DNA of 64,000 bases, taken from contig WGUO01000001.1 in the NCBI GenBank assembly GCA_014867205.1, positions 248,001 through 312,000 on the forward strand. The letters are read 5' to 3'. The notes under the pieces were generated by a model. The model was not told the origin of the DNA. It did not search any database and saw nothing but the letters and a program-made list of their open reading frames with translations. This stretch comes from Muribaculaceae bacterium (GTDB taxonomy: Bacteria; Bacteroidota; Bacteroidia; Bacteroidales; Muribaculaceae). The translations under genes and the position numbers were made by a program. Below are positions 28,953 through 38,160 of the stretch, piece after piece. Every line of letters begins with the position of its first letter. Position 1 is the first letter of the stretch.

Positions 28953-30122
28953 TCACTTTTTTAATTCTTTCAGAGCCTTTGCTATGCCGGAGACTCCCTT
29001 TTCGATGATTGACCTTGGCGCAGCCAGGTTGACCCTAATGAAGCTATGGTCATACGAGCCATACATCTCGCCGGAGTTAACCATGACGCCACCCCGTTCC
29101 ATCACCTCAGCTGTGACGCTCGGTGAGGGCAAACCGAGGACTCCGCAGTCTATCCACGCAAGATAAGTGCCTTCCAGTTCAACTACTGGAAAATCCGGAA
29201 GCTCACGTCTGAAGGTCTCAGCAAGATAGACATAGTTTCCATGAATGTATTCCACCAGTTGGTCAAGCCATTCACCGCCGCGACGGTAAGCCTCGATTAG
29301 TGCTGTCACGCCGAATGGATTCACGTCACATACCTCATTGATATTGATGGCGCGGTCAATCGCCTCTCTGAGCTTATCATCCTCGCAGAAGATATTGGCT
29401 ATCTGCAGTCCGGCTATATTGAAGGCTTTGCTTGGAGAGCAACAAGTCACGCTCTTTCGGCAAAAATCGTTCGAGATTGATGCGAAGGGGGTATATCTGT
29501 TAGGCCTGAACACGATCTCGCAGTGTATCTCGTCAGATACAACGGTCACCCCATGCCGGTTACAGATTTTTCCTACACGTTCAAGTTCCTGGCGTGTCCA
29601 TACTCTTCCGGTGGGATTGTGGGGATTGCACAGCAGCATAACCTTGGCCTTTGGGTCAGCACATCTGGCCTCAAGATCCTCAAAGTCCATGAAATACCGG
29701 TTATCGCAATAGATAAGTTTATTCTCTGAGAGTTCGCATCCGTTATTTCGTATTGAAGAGAAGAAACAGTTGTATACCGGTGTCTGGGCAATGACCTTGT
29801 CGCCCGGTTGTGTAAGCGCCTTAATGACCGCCGATATTGCCGGGACAACCCCGCTGGTATATATTATCCATTCGCGCTGCAACGTGAGCCCATGACGCAA
29901 GCGGAACCAGTCGATGGTCGCGTCATAATATTCGTCAGGCACGAGAGTATAACCGAATATACCCTGGTTTACCCTTTCGCGCAAGGCATCGGTTATCGCG
30001 GGAGCTGTGCGGAAGTCCATATCAGGCACCCACATCGGTATTGATTTCTCGTCCGGCAGTATATCCCATTTATATGAGTTGGTGCCTCGCCGGTTGTTTA
30101 TCGTGTCAAAATTATATTTCAT
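28953..30122 (-). CDS. patB: PatB/MalY-type pyridoxal-phosphate C-S lyase
   Basis: This is a class I/II aminotransferase-fold enzyme, probably a cystathionine beta-lyase. The 389-residue protein starts with the PatB-like FDTINNRRGTNSYKWD and MWVPDMDF, has the cofactor-binding LLCNPHNPTGRVW and VVSDEIHCE, and the Schiff-base lysine in SPSKAFNIAGLQ. It is 7 bp downstream of the MATE gene and just upstream of the DUF3737 gene, so these three probably share a transcript. Confidence 0.93.
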   Translation of the reverse strand: MKYNFDTINNRRGTNSYKWDILPDEKSIPMWVPDMDFRTAPAITDALRERVNQGIFGYTLVPDEYYDATIDWFRLRHGLTLQREWIIYTSGVVPAISAVIKALTQPGDKVIAQTPVYNCFFSSIRNNGCELSENKLIYCDNRYFMDFEDLEARCADPKAKVMLLCNPHNPTGRVWTRQELERVGKICNRHGVTVVSDEIHCEIVFRPNRYTPFASISNDFCRKSVTCCSPSKAFNIAGLQIANIFCEDDKLREAIDRAININEVCDVNPFGVTALIEAYRRGGEWLDQLVEYIHGNYVYLAETFRRELPDFPVVELEGTYLAWIDCGVLGLPSPSVTAEVMERGGVMVNSGEMYGSYDHSFIRVNLAAPRSIIEKGVSGIAKALKELKK

Positions 30123-30129
30123 ATCTCAG

Positions 30130-31569
30130 TTATTTTTGAGTCAGTCTGTCTATCCGGTACATCCATTTGCCTGATGCAAGCCTAATCAGGAATATCAGAC
30201 CTCTGAATGTCAGTTCAACGCACATAGCAAGCCAGACGCCCTTAAGTCCCATCACCGGGGCGAGAATTGCGGCAAGCACTATTCTGACACCCCACATGCT
30301 TCCGAGATTCATCACACAGGGCCAGAATGTATCGCCGGCTCCGACACACACTCCATAAGCCACTATCGATGCCGCGTACATGGGCTCCGCCCAGGCCTCG
30401 ATGCGGAGCGCCATAACCCCGAGGTCTACTATTTGCCGGTCGGGGGTCATGATGCCAATCAAGACAGGTGCCGCGGCATACATGACTCTACCCATGACGG
30501 TCATGACCGCCATTCCCATCAGCACTGTAGTCCATGCGAATCGGCTTGCAAGACGTTTCTTACCGGCACCGAGACTCTGGCCCGACAGCGTGGTGGCCGC
30601 GTCTGAAATTCCGAATCCGGGCATGTAACATAGTCCCTCGACAGTTATTGCGAATGCATTGGCCGCGATTGCACATGCCCCCAACGGCGCGACAATTACA
30701 GTGAGTGTAATCTGTGCGGCCGAGTTTATAAACCTCTCTATCCCCATCGGAAATCCGATTATCGCCGCACGCCTCACCACCTTGACCGAAGGCTTGAATT
30801 CACTTCTGCTTCCTGCCATACGTATTTCCGAACGTGCATACCAAAGGTATGCCATAAGCACCAGTGTCACCAATCCCTCGGCGAGTGCCGTTCCCAAGGC
30901 TGCTCCCCATACACCCAGCCCGAAACCGGGCATTGAGAGTGAATGGCCGAGTAGCGAGACTGTACGTGTAGGGAAGATCAAAAAGAAATTAAACACCACA
31001 TCAAGAACGCACATCACAACTCCCATCACGCCTGGAACAAGCATGTTACCACTACACCTCAATAAGCCGTTGGTCAGGAAACTGTATTGCATCAACGGAA
31101 TTGATATAGCAAATATCAGGAAGTACCTTGACGCATTTACATGAATCTCAGGTGACCCTCCCAGCCATTGGGGAAGATAGGGACTTATGCCGGCTCCGAT
31201 AAGTGAAATGGCCACACTATATATGAGTGTCGCCATGTAGGCCTGCCGTGCCACAGACTTGGCTTCCGAAGACTTGCGCGCTCCAAGCAGATGCGCCACC
31301 TGTACAGAGAATCCCATGGCGGCTGCGCTGCAAAGCCCCATAAAGAGCCATGTGGTAGTCGCCACAAGACCGATTGAGGCAGCCGAATCAGCGCCCAGAT
31401 GGCCTACCATCGATGCGTCGATATATTCCATGGCCACCGCGGCTATCTGCGCCATAATGGCAGGTACGCTCAGCCGCACAGTCAACAAGAGGATGCTGCG
31501 TAGACTGACATTATCGCCCTGACGTATCAGAGCCGCTAAACTTGATTCTTTGGTCGCAGAGTCCTCCAT
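30130..31569 (-). CDS. MATE-family multidrug efflux transporter
   Basis: The 479-residue protein has about twelve hydrophobic segments in two repeated halves and MATE features such as LSVPAIMAQIAAVAMEYIDASMVGHLG, ATTTWLFMGLCSAAAMGFS and GFGISDAATTLSGQSLGAGK. It is expected to export cationic drugs or metabolites using a sodium or proton gradient. The start overlaps the 3' end of rluD by 34 bp, and patB follows 7 bp later. Confidence 0.92.
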   Translation of the reverse strand: MEDSATKESSLAALIRQGDNVSLRSILLLTVRLSVPAIMAQIAAVAMEYIDASMVGHLGADSAASIGLVATTTWLFMGLCSAAAMGFSVQVAHLLGARKSSEAKSVARQAYMATLIYSVAISLIGAGISPYLPQWLGGSPEIHVNASRYFLIFAISIPLMQYSFLTNGLLRCSGNMLVPGVMGVVMCVLDVVFNFFLIFPTRTVSLLGHSLSMPGFGLGVWGAALGTALAEGLVTLVLMAYLWYARSEIRMAGSRSEFKPSVKVVRRAAIIGFPMGIERFINSAAQITLTVIVAPLGACAIAANAFAITVEGLCYMPGFGISDAATTLSGQSLGAGKKRLASRFAWTTVLMGMAVMTVMGRVMYAAAPVLIGIMTPDRQIVDLGVMALRIEAWAEPMYAASIVAYGVCVGAGDTFWPCVMNLGSMWGVRIVLAAILAPVMGLKGVWLAMCVELTFRGLIFLIRLASGKWMYRIDRLTQK

Positions 31570-32645
31570 TTTTCAAACAACGCCTCCATGTCTGCGGGGA
31601 TAGGCGCCTCAAAAAACATGTCCTCTCCAGTTTCAGGATGAACAAATCCAAGGGTACGGGCATGAAGTGCCTGTCTGGGGCAGACCTCAAAGCAATTTTC
31701 CACAAACCTCCTGTATGTGGATGAAGTGTTTCCCTTAAGTATCTTGTCACCTCCGTATCGCTCGTCATTGAAGAGGGGATGCCCCGTGTGAAGCATGTGG
31801 ACACGTATCTGATGAGTTCTTCCGGTCTCAAGCACACATTTGACTTTTGTGACATATCCGAATCTCTCAAGCACTGTATAGTGTGTCACAGCATGCTTGC
31901 CCTGTGTCGGGTCAGACAGCACTGCCATCTGAAGCTTGTTGCGCGGATTGCGCCCGATATTGCCGGTGATCGTGCCGGAATCTGTATCAAAATCACCCCA
32001 TACGAGCGCCACATACTCTCGACGGGTGGTCTTGTCAAAAAACTGTTTGCCAAGCATTGTTTTCGCCTCCGGTGTCTTGGCGACAACGAGAAGACCGGAT
32101 GTATCCTTATCAATGCGGTGCACGAGTCCAAGACGGGGGTCACTTACATCATAATCCGGATTATCCTTGAAATGATAAGCAAGCGCATTGACAAGGGTCC
32201 CCGAGTAGTTTCCATGACCGGGATGAACCACAAGCCCCGGCGGTTTATTGACAACCAGCAGGAAATCATCTTCATACACTATGTCAAGAGGAATATCCTG
32301 CGCAATGATCTCAAAGTCATAGCGAGGACGATCCATGACAATGCTTATGACATCTCCGGGCTTGACCTTATAGCTTGACTTGACGGGCTTGCCGTTGACA
32401 ATGATGCAACCGGCGTCGGCCGCCTGCTGAATCCGGTTGCGTGAGGTCTTTTCCATCCGCTCCACAAGGAACTTGTCAACACGAAGCAACTGCTGGCCAC
32501 GGTCTGCCGTGAAACGGAAATGCTCGTAGAGTTCGCGCCCGTCATCAAGCACATATGTCGGCTCAACATTCTCATTCTCCCCGCTCTCGCCGACAACCCC
32601 TCTTTCTAATTCCTGCTCTTTGTATTCAGTGTGCTCTTTACCCAT
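31536..32645 (-). CDS. rluD: RluA/RluD-family 23S rRNA pseudouridine synthase
   Basis: The 369-residue protein has an N-terminal S4 RNA-binding domain (LRVDKFLVERMEKTSRNRIQQ...GCIIVNGKPVKSSYKV) and the RluA catalytic domain with the HRIDKDTSGLLVVAKT motif holding the catalytic Asp, followed by RTHQIRVHM. RluD in E. coli modifies helix 69 of 23S rRNA; the same target is likely but inferred. It lies between the PASTA gene and the MATE gene on the minus strand. Confidence 0.94.
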   Translation of the reverse strand: MGKEHTEYKEQELERGVVGESGENENVEPTYVLDDGRELYEHFRFTADRGQQLLRVDKFLVERMEKTSRNRIQQAADAGCIIVNGKPVKSSYKVKPGDVISIVMDRPRYDFEIIAQDIPLDIVYEDDFLLVVNKPPGLVVHPGHGNYSGTLVNALAYHFKDNPDYDVSDPRLGLVHRIDKDTSGLLVVAKTPEAKTMLGKQFFDKTTRREYVALVWGDFDTDSGTITGNIGRNPRNKLQMAVLSDPTQGKHAVTHYTVLERFGYVTKVKCVLETGRTHQIRVHMLHTGHPLFNDERYGGDKILKGNTSSTYRRFVENCFEVCPRQALHARTLGFVHPETGEDMFFEAPIPADMEALFEKWRTLRPKNQV

Positions 32646-32711
32646 TTAACCTATTCGCGGATCTGTATCTATCAATATGTCTGGCTTACAGAAATGTTGT
32701 GATGCAGACAA

Positions 32712-33488
32712 TTAGAAATACTGTGAGTTCTCTTCTTCACCTACTGTCTCAGTCTGAGTGTTACTCTCCTGTTCCGGAGTGTAGGTCGGATCATACTCCG
32801 TCTGCGAGGGCTCTGCGTATCCATTAGCCTCATGGCTCTCACGATAGGCATTCAGATACTCGAGATTCGACAGAGAATCAGTCACATCGGCCAGTCGCCC
32901 GTCGGAGACCTCGATCACAATAGATGCGTTGACCGGAACCTTCTGCATCTTATGCACGGGGCGTCCGTTTGCAAGAATCTTTACCACTCTGTCGGTGGCG
33001 CCAAGAACTTCAACAAGACGGACATTCTTGAACCCGAGCTCCTCAAGTTTGGCAAGAGCCGTACGGCGTGAGAAACTCTTCAGAGCCAACTCATTGGGAT
33101 GATTGTCGTCGTCAAGAATCACTTCTTTCGGATGCACCGCATTTATATAAAGAAAGATCTTGCGCCCCGGCTTGACAATCGAACGGGCCTTTGGAAACTG
33201 CTCGATTACATAACCGGGCTTGAAATCCTCCCGATAGAGAGAATCCCTGATGTCGACTTTAAGGCCCCGGTCATGCAGTCTGGCGATTGCCTCGGTATAT
33301 GAGAGGTTCTCCACGCCCGGGACCTGTACGCTGCGTCCGTGTTTTGTGAAGAGTGCAGTGGCCAGATAGGCGGCGTATATGCCGAGAGACGCGATTATGA
33401 AGATAATCACGATATTGGCCAAGACAGGGTGACGGTCTATGAACTTGCTACCCCAACTGTAGGAATGGTCGGTTTGATTGCTTTTCAC
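32712..33488 (-). CDS. PASTA-domain membrane protein
   Basis: The product has one N-terminal membrane segment (VLANIVIIFIIASLGIYAAYLATALF) and three PASTA-type repeats (VQVPGVENLSYTEAIARLHDRGLKV; NELALKSFSRRTALAKLEELGFKNV; and a shorter intermediate unit), then an acidic, Gln/Glu-rich tail. It has no kinase or transpeptidase domain. PASTA domains bind peptidoglycan. I place the start at the GTG at 33488 (258-259 residues), because a TAACTTTG element at 33517-33510 lies inside the longer TTG-started frame from 33521. It is directly upstream of rluD. Confidence 0.85.
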   Translation of the reverse strand: MKSNQTDHSYSWGSKFIDRHPVLANIVIIFIIASLGIYAAYLATALFTKHGRSVQVPGVENLSYTEAIARLHDRGLKVDIRDSLYREDFKPGYVIEQFPKARSIVKPGRKIFLYINAVHPKEVILDDDNHPNELALKSFSRRTALAKLEELGFKNVRLVEVLGATDRVVKILANGRPVHKMQKVPVNASIVIEVSDGRLADVTDSLSNLEYLNAYRESHEANGYAEPSQTEYDPTYTPEQESNTQTETVGEEENSQYF

Positions 33489-33509
33489 TGTTCTTGCAGT
33501 TTTAGACCC

Positions 33510-33517
33510 CAAAGTTA
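33510..33517 (-). promoter_or_regulatory. -7 element for PASTA-rluD transcript
   Basis: The minus strand reads TAACTTTG here. No good -33 box was found at 19-21 nt. It is divergent from the bamD promoter about 45 bp away. Confidence 0.45.
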
Positions 33518-33533
33518 ACAATTTTTGATGAGA

Positions 33534-33568
33534 TTTGAGGCTATTTCCGATAATTTTTGCTAACTTTG
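33534..33568 (+). promoter_or_regulatory. Promoter of bamD
   Basis: TAACTTTG at 33561-33568 has a TTTG at 33534-33537, a 23-nt spacer that is slightly long for the consensus. The bamD start follows about 44 bp later. Confidence 0.5.
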
Positions 33569-33611
33569 CAACTTAGACACCGGAATTCCACATTGTCTAC
33601 TTACCTTTAAT

Positions 33612-34421
33612 ATGCAATACATGCGCAAATTCATATTAATGCTGCCCCTGTTGGCATTGCTCGCCTCGTGTTCGGAATACTCAAAAGTCTTGAAGAGCCG
33701 AGATGTCGACTATAAGTTCGAATACGCCAAGCGGGCATATAATGAGAAAAAGTATGTTCAGGCATCCACAATCCTGAATGAGATATATACGCCGCTGCGT
33801 GGCACTCCCAACGGCGAGGAGGCACTGTTCCTGCTTGCTATGTCTTATTACGAGAATCAGGACTATACCAACTCAAATCTTTTTTTCAAGACATATTATC
33901 AGAGATATCCGAAGGGTAAATACGCCGAGTTGTCTCATTTCTATTCAGGATATGGGTTCTATCTTGACTCACCTGATCCCCAGCTCGACCAGACATATAC
34001 CATAAAGGCCATTGAGGAACTTCAGAACTTCCTTGAGAGGTATCCCAAAAGCGAGAAACTGCCTGAGGCGCAGAATGCCATATTTGAGATGCAGGATAAA
34101 TTGACCCTTAAGGAATTGCAGAATGCGCAACTCTACTATAACCTCGGCAACTTCATGGGCAACAACTATGAGTCTGCTGTGATTGTCGCTCAGAATGCGC
34201 TTAAGGACTATCCCTATTCCAAATATCGCGAGGATTTCGAGTTCCTTATCCTTAAATCCAAATATCAGCAGGCCAAAAACAGTGTTGCTGAAAAAATGGC
34301 TGAGAGATACAGTGACGTTGTTGACGAGTACTATTCGTTTATCAACAACTATCCGGAGTCAAAGCACCTCAAGGAGGCCAAGACAATATTCAGGATAGCG
34401 GAAAAACATACTGGAAAATAA
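33612..34421 (+). CDS. bamD: Outer-membrane assembly lipoprotein BamD
   Basis: BamD is the essential lipoprotein of the BAM complex that inserts beta-barrels. The product has a lipoprotein signal (RKFILMLPLLALLASC) and TPR-like pairs such as YNEKKYVQASTILNEIY, EALFLLAMSYYENQDYTNSNLFFKTYYQRYPKGKYAELSHF and the repeated YPYSKYREDF. The second Met (MRKFILM, three codons in) is the likelier start for the signal peptide. The omega-like gene follows after 79 bp. Confidence 0.93.
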   Translation: MQYMRKFILMLPLLALLASCSEYSKVLKSRDVDYKFEYAKRAYNEKKYVQASTILNEIYTPLRGTPNGEEALFLLAMSYYENQDYTNSNLFFKTYYQRYPKGKYAELSHFYSGYGFYLDSPDPQLDQTYTIKAIEELQNFLERYPKSEKLPEAQNAIFEMQDKLTLKELQNAQLYYNLGNFMGNNYESAVIVAQNALKDYPYSKYREDFEFLILKSKYQQAKNSVAEKMAERYSDVVDEYYSFINNYPESKHLKEAKTIFRIAEKHTGK

Positions 34422-34500
34422 ACGAAAAAGAAAATTTTTCCGTTATATATCACGCGTAAGCCCAAGTTAGGAAAAATCATCATAAATCATAATAGAACTT

Positions 34501-34836
34501 ATGGATTATAAGAAAACCAATGCTCCCCTCACTACCGTTACCCGTGACATGATTGCCATGGCTGACCAGACAGGCAACGTGTATGAGACTGTATGCATAA
34601 TTGGCAAGAGAGCCAATCAGATATCAGCTGAACTCAAGAAGGAACTTGAGAAGAAACTTCAGGAGTTCGCTTCTACCGACACTATGGAGGAGGTTTCTGA
34701 GAACAGGGAGCAGATCGAGATTTCACGGTTTTACGAGAAACTCCCGAAGCCGACACTGATTGCCACACAGGAGTATCTTGAGCACAAACTTTATTTCTCT
34801 AACCCCCTTAAGGGCAAAGAGCGCCTTGACGACTAA
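34501..34836 (+). CDS. rpoZ: RNA polymerase omega-like subunit (Bacteroidetes type)
   Basis: The 111-residue protein begins MDYKKTNAPLTTVTRD and contains ETVCIIGKRANQISAELKKEL, the region similar to omega that packs on the beta-prime subunit, and the lineage-typical tail ISRFYEKLPKPTLIATQEYLEHKLYF. Such proteins are annotated as omega in Bacteroidetes. It follows bamD and is followed by a good terminator, so it probably shares the bamD transcript. Confidence 0.88.
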   Translation: MDYKKTNAPLTTVTRDMIAMADQTGNVYETVCIIGKRANQISAELKKELEKKLQEFASTDTMEEVSENREQIEISRFYEKLPKPTLIATQEYLEHKLYFSNPLKGKERLDD

Positions 34837-34882
34837 TCCCGAACCTGTCTGTCGGGTTCGCTGTCAGACAAAGCAAGTTATC

Positions 34883-34904
34883 GCCGCGGACACAGTTCTG
34901 CGGC
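34883..34904 (+). terminator. Terminator after the omega-like gene
   Basis: An 8-bp stem with one G-U pair (34883-34890 with 34897-34904), a 6-nt loop and a following TTTTCTTTTTC tract. Confidence 0.8.
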
Positions 34905-34932
34905 TTTTCTTTTTCATTTACCTTTAGGTTGC

Positions 34933-35916
34933 ATGTCAAGAGTGCATCTGTTTAATCCGGATACCGATTATGCGCTTGCGTCAGGACGCGAGTACTATAC
35001 TGCGCCGGCCGAGATTGTCAGGTTGCGCCGGCGACTGGCCCTGCTCCCGGCCCTGTATGCCACTCCGGGTGATATTATTCTTCTCGCGGATATACCTGAT
35101 ACAGACATCTGCTCTCTCCCATATGCTGACCTTGTAGCGCAGAAAACATTACGGGTGATTACTCCGGATGATATTCCTACACATGCGGGCATGATGGCCG
35201 AAATGAATCCGGAGCCTTGGGGTTGGAACCTGAGCGTACGAAGGTTCCTGCTTGACCATATCGGAGAGATGCCCGGTATGCCGTCGGCTAAAGATATTGG
35301 CACCCTTAGGAACCTTTCTCACAGACGCACCACGATAAGCATGCTCCAGGCAATGTCGGATATGCTTGCTGATGAGATATCTCTTCCGGTTGAGACAGAC
35401 GATACAGAACTCGTCACAGAGATGTTCAGACGCGACAGACGTCTTTTCTTCAAGGCGCCCTGGAGCAGTTCAGGACGAGGGGTCATGCTCGCTGACGATC
35501 TTGAGGAGCGTCATGTTCTCCCCTGGGTCAGAGGCATAATAAGACGTCAGGGGTCTGTGATGATTGAGAAGGCATATCAGCGGAGACTTGACTTCGCAAC
35601 TGAATGGATTTGCGAGAATGGAAGCGCACGATTCATAGGATATTCTGTTTTCAATGTGTCTCGCAGGGGGAAGTATCAGAACAATTTTGACGGAAGTCAG
35701 GCGGAGTTGCTTTCAGAAATAAATAGTGTCACAAAACAATGGACTCCACAACTCCTCGCTTCCCAGAGAATGGCTCTTGAGAAGATAGTTGCTCACCATT
35801 ATTCAGGTCCACTCGGCATTGACATGCTGGTCACTGATTCGGGAAATGTGAATCCGTGTGTCGAGGTTAACCTGAGACATACTATGGGAATGTTGAATCT
35901 TTTATATCATAGGTAA
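34933..35916 (+). CDS. ATP-grasp-like protein of unknown function
   Basis: The 327-residue product has LFFKAPWSSSGRGVMLADD, a nucleotide-binding loop like those of ATP-grasp enzymes, followed by SVMIEKAYQRRLDFATEW and a late GIDMLV...PCVEVNLRHTMGM with acidic metal ligands in the expected place. The N-terminus (MSRVHLFNPDTDYALASGREYYTAP) is conserved-looking but not a known domain to me. ATP-grasp enzymes form carboxylate-amine or -thiol bonds; the substrate is unknown. The stop overlaps the next start by one base. Confidence 0.75.
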   Translation: MSRVHLFNPDTDYALASGREYYTAPAEIVRLRRRLALLPALYATPGDIILLADIPDTDICSLPYADLVAQKTLRVITPDDIPTHAGMMAEMNPEPWGWNLSVRRFLLDHIGEMPGMPSAKDIGTLRNLSHRRTTISMLQAMSDMLADEISLPVETDDTELVTEMFRRDRRLFFKAPWSSSGRGVMLADDLEERHVLPWVRGIIRRQGSVMIEKAYQRRLDFATEWICENGSARFIGYSVFNVSRRGKYQNNFDGSQAELLSEINSVTKQWTPQLLASQRMALEKIVAHHYSGPLGIDMLVTDSGNVNPCVEVNLRHTMGMLNLLYHR

Positions 35917-36644
35917 TGAAAGTAGAAATCATCGGTCGAGGCAATGTCGCCACTCATCTCATGAAGGCATTACATAATCAGGTTGACCTGCAGATGGTCA
36001 ATTCCCGCACTCTTGACGGGATGCGTCAGAATGCCGATATGTATATCGTTTCAGTCAGTGATGATGCGATTGCAGATGTTTGCAGCCGAATCAGTCGCAA
36101 TATTCAGGTGAGTGCCATAATGGCCCATACGTCAGGGACAACGCCGCTTGATGCTATACGCGGACTGCATCCAAATACAGGAGTGTTCTATCCTCTCCAG
36201 ACATTCTCTCGCAATGTCGAACTGAATTATAGCGAAATACCATTTCTGATAGAGGGAAGCAACGAAAACGTCTGTAATTCTCTCGATCAGGTTGCTCGAC
36301 TTGTCAGTGCTGATGTCAGGCGTGCAGATTCATTGACACGGAGAAATATTCATATAGCCTCTGTTCTCAGTTGCAATTTTGTCAATCACCTGTGGGCACT
36401 TGCCGACAGTTATCTCAACTCCAAAGGAATTTCATTTGATATCATGCAGCCTCTGATTAAGGAAACGGTACGCAAGATCTCGCGTGTTTCACCCTACGAG
36501 GCACAGACAGGGCCGGCGGTAAGGCATGACCTTAAGACTATCTCAAGCCATTGTAAGCAACTTGAGGGGAATGCTGAGCTGCTGTCAGTCTACGAGGCTC
36601 TTACAGACTCCATAATGCGTAACCATCCCAACAATGGTGAATGA
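35916..36644 (+). CDS. Rossmann-fold DUF2520 oxidoreductase-like protein
   Basis: The 242-residue product has an N-terminal NAD(P)-binding GRGNVATHLMKAL loop, then IVSVSDDAIADV, MAHTSGTTPLDAI and GVFYPLQTFSRN, and a C-terminal helical DUF2520 domain (SLTRRNIHIASVLSCNFVNHLWALAD). This architecture resembles F420- or NADP-dependent reductases and ketopantoate reductase-like proteins. The reaction is unknown. It is translationally coupled to the ATP-grasp-like gene. Confidence 0.85.
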   Translation: MKVEIIGRGNVATHLMKALHNQVDLQMVNSRTLDGMRQNADMYIVSVSDDAIADVCSRISRNIQVSAIMAHTSGTTPLDAIRGLHPNTGVFYPLQTFSRNVELNYSEIPFLIEGSNENVCNSLDQVARLVSADVRRADSLTRRNIHIASVLSCNFVNHLWALADSYLNSKGISFDIMQPLIKETVRKISRVSPYEAQTGPAVRHDLKTISSHCKQLEGNAELLSVYEALTDSIMRNHPNNGE

Positions 36645-36680
36645 CAGATCTCGGCATACAGAGTTAAGGCATTTTATAAT

Positions 36681-36868
36681 ATAAGTAGTTGCGAAAAATT
36701 AATGAACATATAAAACGCAGTTATTTTCGAATTGATTTTGTCGCGGAGAGAAGGAGAATATGCTGATATTCGGCTGAACGACAAGGCAAAAGCAATCGAA
36801 AAGAACAAGTTTTATAGTTCAAGATTTGCAACCACTTATATATCGTTTAATTTTTAGCAACTACTTAT
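36681..36868. repeat. 188-bp inverted-repeat element, MITE-like
   Basis: Arms of 22 bp (36681-36702 and 36847-36868) match at 21 of 22 positions as inverted repeats, starting ATAAGTAGTTGC. The interior has no start codon-led gene of its own, although one frame reads on for about 37 codons. A further imperfect copy of the arm lies just inside the right end (near 36827-36842). The structure fits a non-autonomous mobile element or repeat; no second full copy is seen in this window. Confidence 0.6.
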
Positions 36869-36887
36869 GATATAAAGACAGTTGGCA

Positions 36888-37412
36888 ATGAGTGGCATAA
36901 GTTATGACATAAGCAAAATTAGAGGTTTCGCGTTCGATGTTGACGGAGTCCTGTCACCCTCTACAATTCCCATGTCTGATACCGGAGACCCCATGCGCAT
37001 GGTTAATATAAAGGATGGATATGCACTGCAGCTCGCGGTTAAGCTTGGGTATCATATAGCGATAATCACGGGAGGAAAGATGGTATCCGTTCGGCACAGA
37101 TATGAGGCTTTGGGTATCCGCGACATATATCTTGGTGCAAGCCATAAGATTGATGTCTTTAAGAATTGGATGCAGTCAAGAGGCCTTTTTCCCTATGAGG
37201 TGTTATATATGGGTGATGATATTCCAGACCTGACATGTATGCGTTATTGTGGCCTCGCGTGTGCCCCCTTCGATGCGTGTAGTGATGTTCGTGATGCTGC
37301 TGCATACATCTCGAGATTTAACGGAGGTTATGGCTGTGTCCGTGATGTCATCGAACAGGTGCTACGCGCCCGTGGAGACTGGATGAAAGACTCTGACGCG
37401 TTCGGCTGGTGA
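36888..37412 (+). CDS. KdsC-like HAD phosphatase
   Basis: The 174-residue product (ATG at 36888; a TTG lies two codons earlier) is a C0-type HAD enzyme: FAFDVDGVLS motif I, IAIITGG motif II, GASHKIDVF with the motif III lysine, and YMGDDIPDL motif IV. KdsC removes phosphate from KDO 8-phosphate in lipopolysaccharide synthesis. Related C0 enzymes act on KDN or N-acylneuraminate 9-phosphate, so the exact sugar is uncertain. maf follows 76 bp later. Confidence 0.88.
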   Translation: MSGISYDISKIRGFAFDVDGVLSPSTIPMSDTGDPMRMVNIKDGYALQLAVKLGYHIAIITGGKMVSVRHRYEALGIRDIYLGASHKIDVFKNWMQSRGLFPYEVLYMGDDIPDLTCMRYCGLACAPFDACSDVRDAAAYISRFNGGYGCVRDVIEQVLRARGDWMKDSDAFGW

Positions 37413-37488
37413 GCGTGATTGCAGATCATCGGATAATCTCTCATAAGCACAGTTATAATTATTTTGTTACGCAAAAATAAACACAATT

Positions 37489-38070
37489 ATGCTTGATAAC
37501 CTTAAAAACTATAAAGTGCTGTTGGCAAGTAAGTCGCCAAGGCGCAGGGAATTGCTGTCGCAGTTGCGGGTCCCCTTTAACGTGGTCAGTCTTGGAGGAA
37601 TAGAGGAGATATATCCCGACAATCTGCCCGCTGAGGATATTCCACAATATCTTGCCAACCGTAAGGCAGATGCGTATCTGAAGAATTTTTCAGACAACGA
37701 GTTGATAATTACTGCCGACACACTGGTAATCCTTGGAAACAGGGTATTGGGTAAACCCCGGGATATGGATGATGCACGGAAAATGCTTGCCGAACTCTCC
37801 GGAAAGATTCATCACGTTGTGACAGGAGTATGTATCTCTACTCATCATAAGCGTATCACATTTTCTGCGGTGACTGAGGTTAAGTTCGCTGAACTGTCAG
37901 AACAGGATATTGATTATTATGTGGAGAATTTCCTTCCTCTCGACAAGGCCGGGGCATACGGGATACAGGAATGGATAGGTTGTGTAGCCGTAGAGTGGAT
38001 CAGGGGTAGTTATTACAATGTAATGGGGCTACCGGTGCATCAACTTTATAAGGAACTTTCCAATTTCTGA
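37489..38070 (+). CDS. maf: Maf-like nucleotide pyrophosphatase
   Basis: Maf proteins hydrolyse non-canonical or modified nucleoside triphosphates (dTTP/UTP class). The 193-residue protein has the signature LLASKSPRRRELL at the N-terminus, ITADTLVILGNRVLGKP with the catalytic Asp, and DKAGAYGIQEWIGCVAVEWIRGSYYNVMGLPV. A bidirectional terminator follows. Confidence 0.93.
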   Translation: MLDNLKNYKVLLASKSPRRRELLSQLRVPFNVVSLGGIEEIYPDNLPAEDIPQYLANRKADAYLKNFSDNELIITADTLVILGNRVLGKPRDMDDARKMLAELSGKIHHVVTGVCISTHHKRITFSAVTEVKFAELSEQDIDYYVENFLPLDKAGAYGIQEWIGCVAVEWIRGSYYNVMGLPVHQLYKELSNF

Positions 38071-38100
38071 CAGAACCGGAATTGTGGGAGCCATGTAATC

Positions 38101-38140
38101 AAAAGACAGGCGGCAGAAATGAATCTGTCGCCTGTCTTTT
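38101..38140. terminator. Bidirectional terminator, maf/ROK
   Basis: A 16-bp inverted repeat (38101-38116 with 38125-38140, one G-U pair) has AAAA and TTTT ends and an 8-nt loop, between convergent maf and the ROK gene. Confidence 0.85.
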
Positions 38141-38160
38141 ATAATGTATGAGCAGGTAAA

